DNA from: an uncultured Bacilli bacterium
Lineage (GTDB): Bacteria; Bacillota_I; Bacilli_A; RF39; UBA660
Direction: 5' to 3'
Assembly (NCBI GenBank): GCA_944363895.1
Contig: CALVVP010000045.1
Coordinates: 1 to 7,166, forward strand
DNA: 7,166 nt
Notes under the pieces: generated by a model
What the model was told of the DNA's origin: nothing
The model's input: only the letters and a program-made list of their open reading frames with translations
Database searches by the model: none
Part shown: piece after piece, positions 4,794 to 7,166 of the stretch
How the letters are laid out: each line of letters begins with the position of its first letter
Numbering within the stretch: the first letter of the stretch is position 1
Made by a program: the position numbers and the translations under genes

Positions 4794-7166
4794 TTATATC
4801 TGATATGGATTACTCCAAGTTCCTGTACCACCTGTTATATTTACATTAGAATTAACTACAATTACTGGGCGTAAAGCAAGTATATTAGAAGCCGGACCAT
4901 CAGCAAGTTCGCTTTCTTCAAAAATTATCCAAAGAGTAGCATTATCACCATAATAGGTAAATGGCATTGCTGTCCAATAACCATATAAGCTCCATTCATC
5001 AGACATAGTATAACCATTAGTAATAATACTATCAGGTTGAGCAGCTAGCAATTCCCCAATACGAATTGTTCCAACCATTGCACTTGTTGTTCGATAAGGG
5101 CTGGTTTCATTTAGTGATACTTCATAACTATCACCATAGTTAAAAGTATTCTGATACCATGTATAAGTTACTAATTTATTACGATCAGTAGTTGTTGGCA
5201 CAAGCCAATTTAAAACATCACCGTTTAATTTTTGACCAATGCCCCTACTTGTTGAGAAGACATTATTACTACCATATTCCATTTCAAATACTTCACCATT
5301 TTCTTCATAATAGCCATCTAAAATTAATTTAGTATTACCATTACTATCATAATCAACTATCCGATATTTTTTACCAGCCAATAAGACATATTCGCCATTA
5401 GTTGAATTTTCACTTAGTTTTCCTGTTATATTAGTACTTTTATCTTCGTTTAAAATATATGGTCCTGATTCATTATTCCAATTAGTATTAATTACCCCAT
5501 CACCACCAGTAATAACAACATCAGGACTAATATTGATAACTGGACGGACACCATAAGTACTATAATCAACTGTTTCAGAATCCACATAGCCATTATCATC
5601 AATGTACCAGACTGATGATGAATCATAAGGTGTAGCTGTAAGTTGAGATTGCCATATATCTAAATAATTGTTGCGACCACCTGATAAAAGATATTCATCA
5701 AGAGTTAATAAACCAATTTTGGCTGTTTGACTAGATAAATTGTTAGTACAAGTTGTTCTGGCGGTTGTCGAAGTTGTAGTCGAATTACACCAAGTTTGTG
5801 TTGTGATGATGCTAGGATCATTTAATCGATTATAGAAATATTCATTTAACCACTTTTTAACATAACTACTATCCCAATTAGCACTACTATTATGATATGG
5901 GGTAACAGTAACATCTTCATTAGTAATCATTCTAATCGTTCCATCAGCGTTAATTCCCATAATTCGCCATAAGAAACCGGAATACCAAACATAATTATCA
6001 TTGTGACTACCACTCATATAACAACCACCCATATAACTACCATTATTTGTTCCTGGTGTTACACAGCCATTGCCATTGGTTGCTAATTCTGGGAAACGCT
6101 CTAATACAACACTACTAATTGTGGTAACAGATGATTTAACTGTTATTTCTTTAGTAGCGGTAACCGTTTTACCATTGCCACCAGTGGCGGTACAACTTAA
6201 AGTTTGACTTCCTACTCCTAAACCACTAGTATTAGTTGGCGTACAATTTATACTTCCGCCACTAACACTATAATTTATATTAAAGTAGTTGCTTACATCA
6301 TTACTATCGCCTTCTGTTATTTCCACTGTACCATCTTTGGCTGTTAAAGTTGGACTATCTTTATCGACTTTAATCGTATAATCTCTTGTTGCTGAATTAC
6401 CAGCCAAATCAGTTGTCGTAATAGTTACAATAGTTTCAGTAGTATTAGCAGTAATACTTGAAACACTACTAGTTGTACTATCATGACCAGATAAATTGTC
6501 ACTTCCATCTAATATATTAACTGTTACATCGGTTGTATACCAATCATTACTGCCTAAAGTTCCAGCAAATGTCGCCGTACCAGCTGTTGGAACAGTTTTA
6601 TCTAATTTATAGGTATCACTACATATTTTAGTAGTCTTATTGTTATTGTCGGTAACAGATATACATGCTCGATTGCTTCCTTCACTTTCAATATAAAAAT
6701 CTTTAGTAGTTCCTGTAAAACTAGCAATTGGTTCGCATTCACTACTGCTATTGATCGTACAACTACTTGCACTTGCTATGCCACTACCACTATTATCAGT
6801 AATCGTTGCTCTTAAATAGAAGTTAGATTTTGCCCAACCATTACTATTAATGGCACTACTATCAACTGGATTAAAAGTAATTGTTGGTGCTTCAGCATCG
6901 ACAATAATATTTCTTATTACTTCTCTTATATTGCCTGCTTTATCGCTGATACTATATGTTATTGATTTCGTTCCAACGGTACTTGTATCGACTGTCGATG
7001 GATTTATTACTAATTCACCATCTATACCTGATAAAACATCATTATATATTACATTCTCACTTAAGTCTACTTGTTCGTTTAATTGGACTGTTAAATCACC
7101 TACACCTTCAATCGTCGGTGCGGTTTTATCTAATTTGTATATAATACATTCTTTGTCACTTTCATT
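4794..7166 (-). CDS. Large surface protein with Ig-like domains and two DUF6273-like modules, 5' end outside window
   Basis: The frame is open from the stop at 4794 to the right edge, so these 790 residues are the C-terminal part of a longer protein; an apparent start at TTG 6407 lies in the middle of an Ig-like domain. From the edge: an Ig-like domain beginning DKTAPTIEGVGDLTV (about 11-90), a cysteine-bearing Ig-like domain (91-189), a third (190-270, ending TTTDLAGNSATRDYTIKVD), a HYR-like domain (271-346), a cysteine-bearing linker (347-390), and two related C-terminal modules (391-573 and 597-790). It is rich in Ser, Thr, Asn and Gly, as expected for an exported protein. It ends in NPYQI with no LPxTG motif, membrane helix or basic tail, so any anchor must be N-terminal. 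The role is unknown; adhesion or ligand binding is only inferred. Its own terminator follows, so it is not co-transcribed with nfo. Confidence 0.85.
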   Translation of the reverse strand, partial: NESDKECIIYKLDKTAPTIEGVGDLTVQLNEQVDLSENVIYNDVLSGIDGELVINPSTVDTSTVGTKSITYSISDKAGNIREVIRNIIVDAEAPTITFNPVDSSAINSNGWAKSNFYLRATITDNSGSGIASASSCTINSSSECEPIASFTGTTKDFYIESEGSNRACISVTDNNNKTTKICSDTYKLDKTVPTAGTATFAGTLGSNDWYTTDVTVNILDGSDNLSGHDSTTSSVSSITANTTETIVTITTTDLAGNSATRDYTIKVDKDSPTLTAKDGTVEITEGDSNDVSNYFNINYSVSGGSINCTPTNTSGLGVGSQTLSCTATGGNGKTVTATKEITVKSSVTTISSVVLERFPELATNGNGCVTPGTNNGSYMGGCYMSGSHNDNYVWYSGFLWRIMGINADGTIRMITNEDVTVTPYHNSSANWDSSYVKKWLNEYFYNRLNDPSIITTQTWCNSTTTSTTARTTCTNNLSSQTAKIGLLTLDEYLLSGGRNNYLDIWQSQLTATPYDSSSVWYIDDNGYVDSETVDYSTYGVRPVINISPDVVITGGDGVINTNWNNESGPYILNEDKSTNITGKLSENSTNGEYVLLAGKKYRIVDYDSNGNTKLILDGYYEENGEVFEMEYGSNNVFSTSRGIGQKLNGDVLNWLVPTTTDRNKLVTYTWYQNTFNYGDSYEVSLNETSPYRTTSAMVGTIRIGELLAAQPDSIITNGYTMSDEWSLYGYWTAMPFTYYGDNATLWIIFEESELADGPASNILALRPVIVVNSNVNITGGTGTWSNPYQI
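4797..5378 (-). other. C-terminal DUF6273-like module B of the surface protein
   Basis: Residues about 597-790 begin KKYRIVDYDSNGNTKLILDG and end LRPVIVVNSNVNITGGTG then NPYQI. Between these are a GDVLNWL helix and a YGYWTAMPF segment. The opening (regulated-content strand followed by replaceable text-like loops), the central aromatic YW segment and the closing RPVI strand match what I recall of DUF6273. It parallels module A but is clearly diverged and has no cysteine. It is the last domain of the protein. Confidence 0.6.
5448..5996 (-). other. DUF6273-like module A of the surface protein
   Basis: Residues about 391-573 run from YVWYSGFLWRIMGINADGT through NWDSSYVKKWLNEYFYNRL and KIGLLTLDEYLLSGG to YGVRPVINISPDVVITGG and GPYIL. 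The order FLWRI, W..S.V..WLN..FY, IGLL..DEY and GVRPVI is the pattern I associate with DUF6273. Cys460 and Cys473 flank a Ser/Thr-rich loop in its middle and could form a disulfide. Module B shares the RPVI and ITGG.G endings, so the pair likely arose by an old duplication. Confidence 0.65.
6129..7136 (-). other. Array of at least four Ig-like domains in the surface protein
   Basis: Domain boundaries are marked by a recurring motif: YKLDKTAPT (residues 10-18), YKLDKTVPT (186-194) and IKVDKDSPT (265-273). The first domain resembles the DUF5011/Cry22-type Ig fold (VGTKSITYSISDKAGN), the third ends TTTDLAGN in the same manner, and the fourth resembles a HYR domain. The second carries four cysteines (136, 144, 168, 182). 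The residues at the window edge (NESDKEC before YKLDKT) match the end of a second-type domain, so the array continues beyond the window. Confidence 0.65.

Noticed and set aside
4794..6407. A 537-residue reading frame starting at TTG 6407 taken as a complete gene
   Set aside because: The same frame is open without a stop to 7166, and the TTG encodes the Leu of TTDLAGN inside an Ig-like domain. There is no ribosome site before it. The gene is 5'-truncated by the window.
6421..6480. Ser/Thr codon-rich AGT/ACT stretch considered as a DNA microsatellite
   Set aside because: The triplets are irregular and reflect Ser/Thr-rich coding sequence rather than a tandem repeat of fixed unit.
6956..7144. 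Plus-strand 62-residue Leu/His-rich reading frame
   Set aside because: It is antisense to the first Ig-like domain of the surface protein, and its odd composition is what the complement of Asp/Ser/Thr codons gives.

Overview
The window is AT-rich, roughly 30 % G+C by eye, with strong AGGAGG-type ribosome sites, TATAAT-type promoters and the standard bacterial code (Trp is TGG; no in-frame TGA is read through). Gene content and order point to Bacilli (Bacillota). A wall-building transpeptidase excludes a wall-less Mollicute. The tandem DUF6273-like surface protein and strong A+T bias suggest an uncultured, host-associated lineage of the RF39/Erysipelotrichales type, but that placement is inference.

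Layout, left to right. All genes are on the minus strand except one small plus-strand gene. Positions 1-41 hold the terminator that ends efp. efp (elongation factor P, 39-596) and rpmG (ribosomal protein L33, 637-804) form a translation operon, served by a promoter inside the 3' end of the next gene. A class B penicillin-binding protein of the PBP2A/PBP2b type (847-2916) follows, its start overlapping by 29 bp the end of an Fe/Mn superoxide dismutase gene (2888-3490). A small DUF2624-like gene (3567-3821, plus) diverges from sodA and converges on nfo (endonuclease IV, about 3812-4693), with a 10-bp overlap of 3' ends. nfo has its own promoter just past a hairpin terminator. That terminator ends a large gene (4794-7166) that runs off the right edge and encodes a cysteine-bearing, Ser/Thr/Asn-rich surface protein made of Ig-like domains and two DUF6273-like modules.

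The left two thirds is housekeeping: translation of proline-rich stretches (EF-P), ribosome assembly (L33), lateral-wall peptidoglycan cross-linking (PBP2), superoxide removal (SOD) and repair of abasic or oxidised DNA (endonuclease IV). The order nfo, DUF2624, sodA, pbpA, rpmG, efp looks like a condensed version of one region of the Bacillus subtilis chromosome (from memory). The surface protein is the only clearly accessory element.

There is no gene-free stretch over 300 bases; the longest gaps are about 40-100 bp. I found no tRNA, rRNA, CRISPR array, insertion sequence, riboswitch or attachment site, and no convincing new multi-gene system. The most interesting items are the surface protein, the paired cysteines in exported proteins, the sodA/pbpA overlap, a calcium-loop-like insert beside the PBP2 active site and an altered aromatic cage in the SOD.
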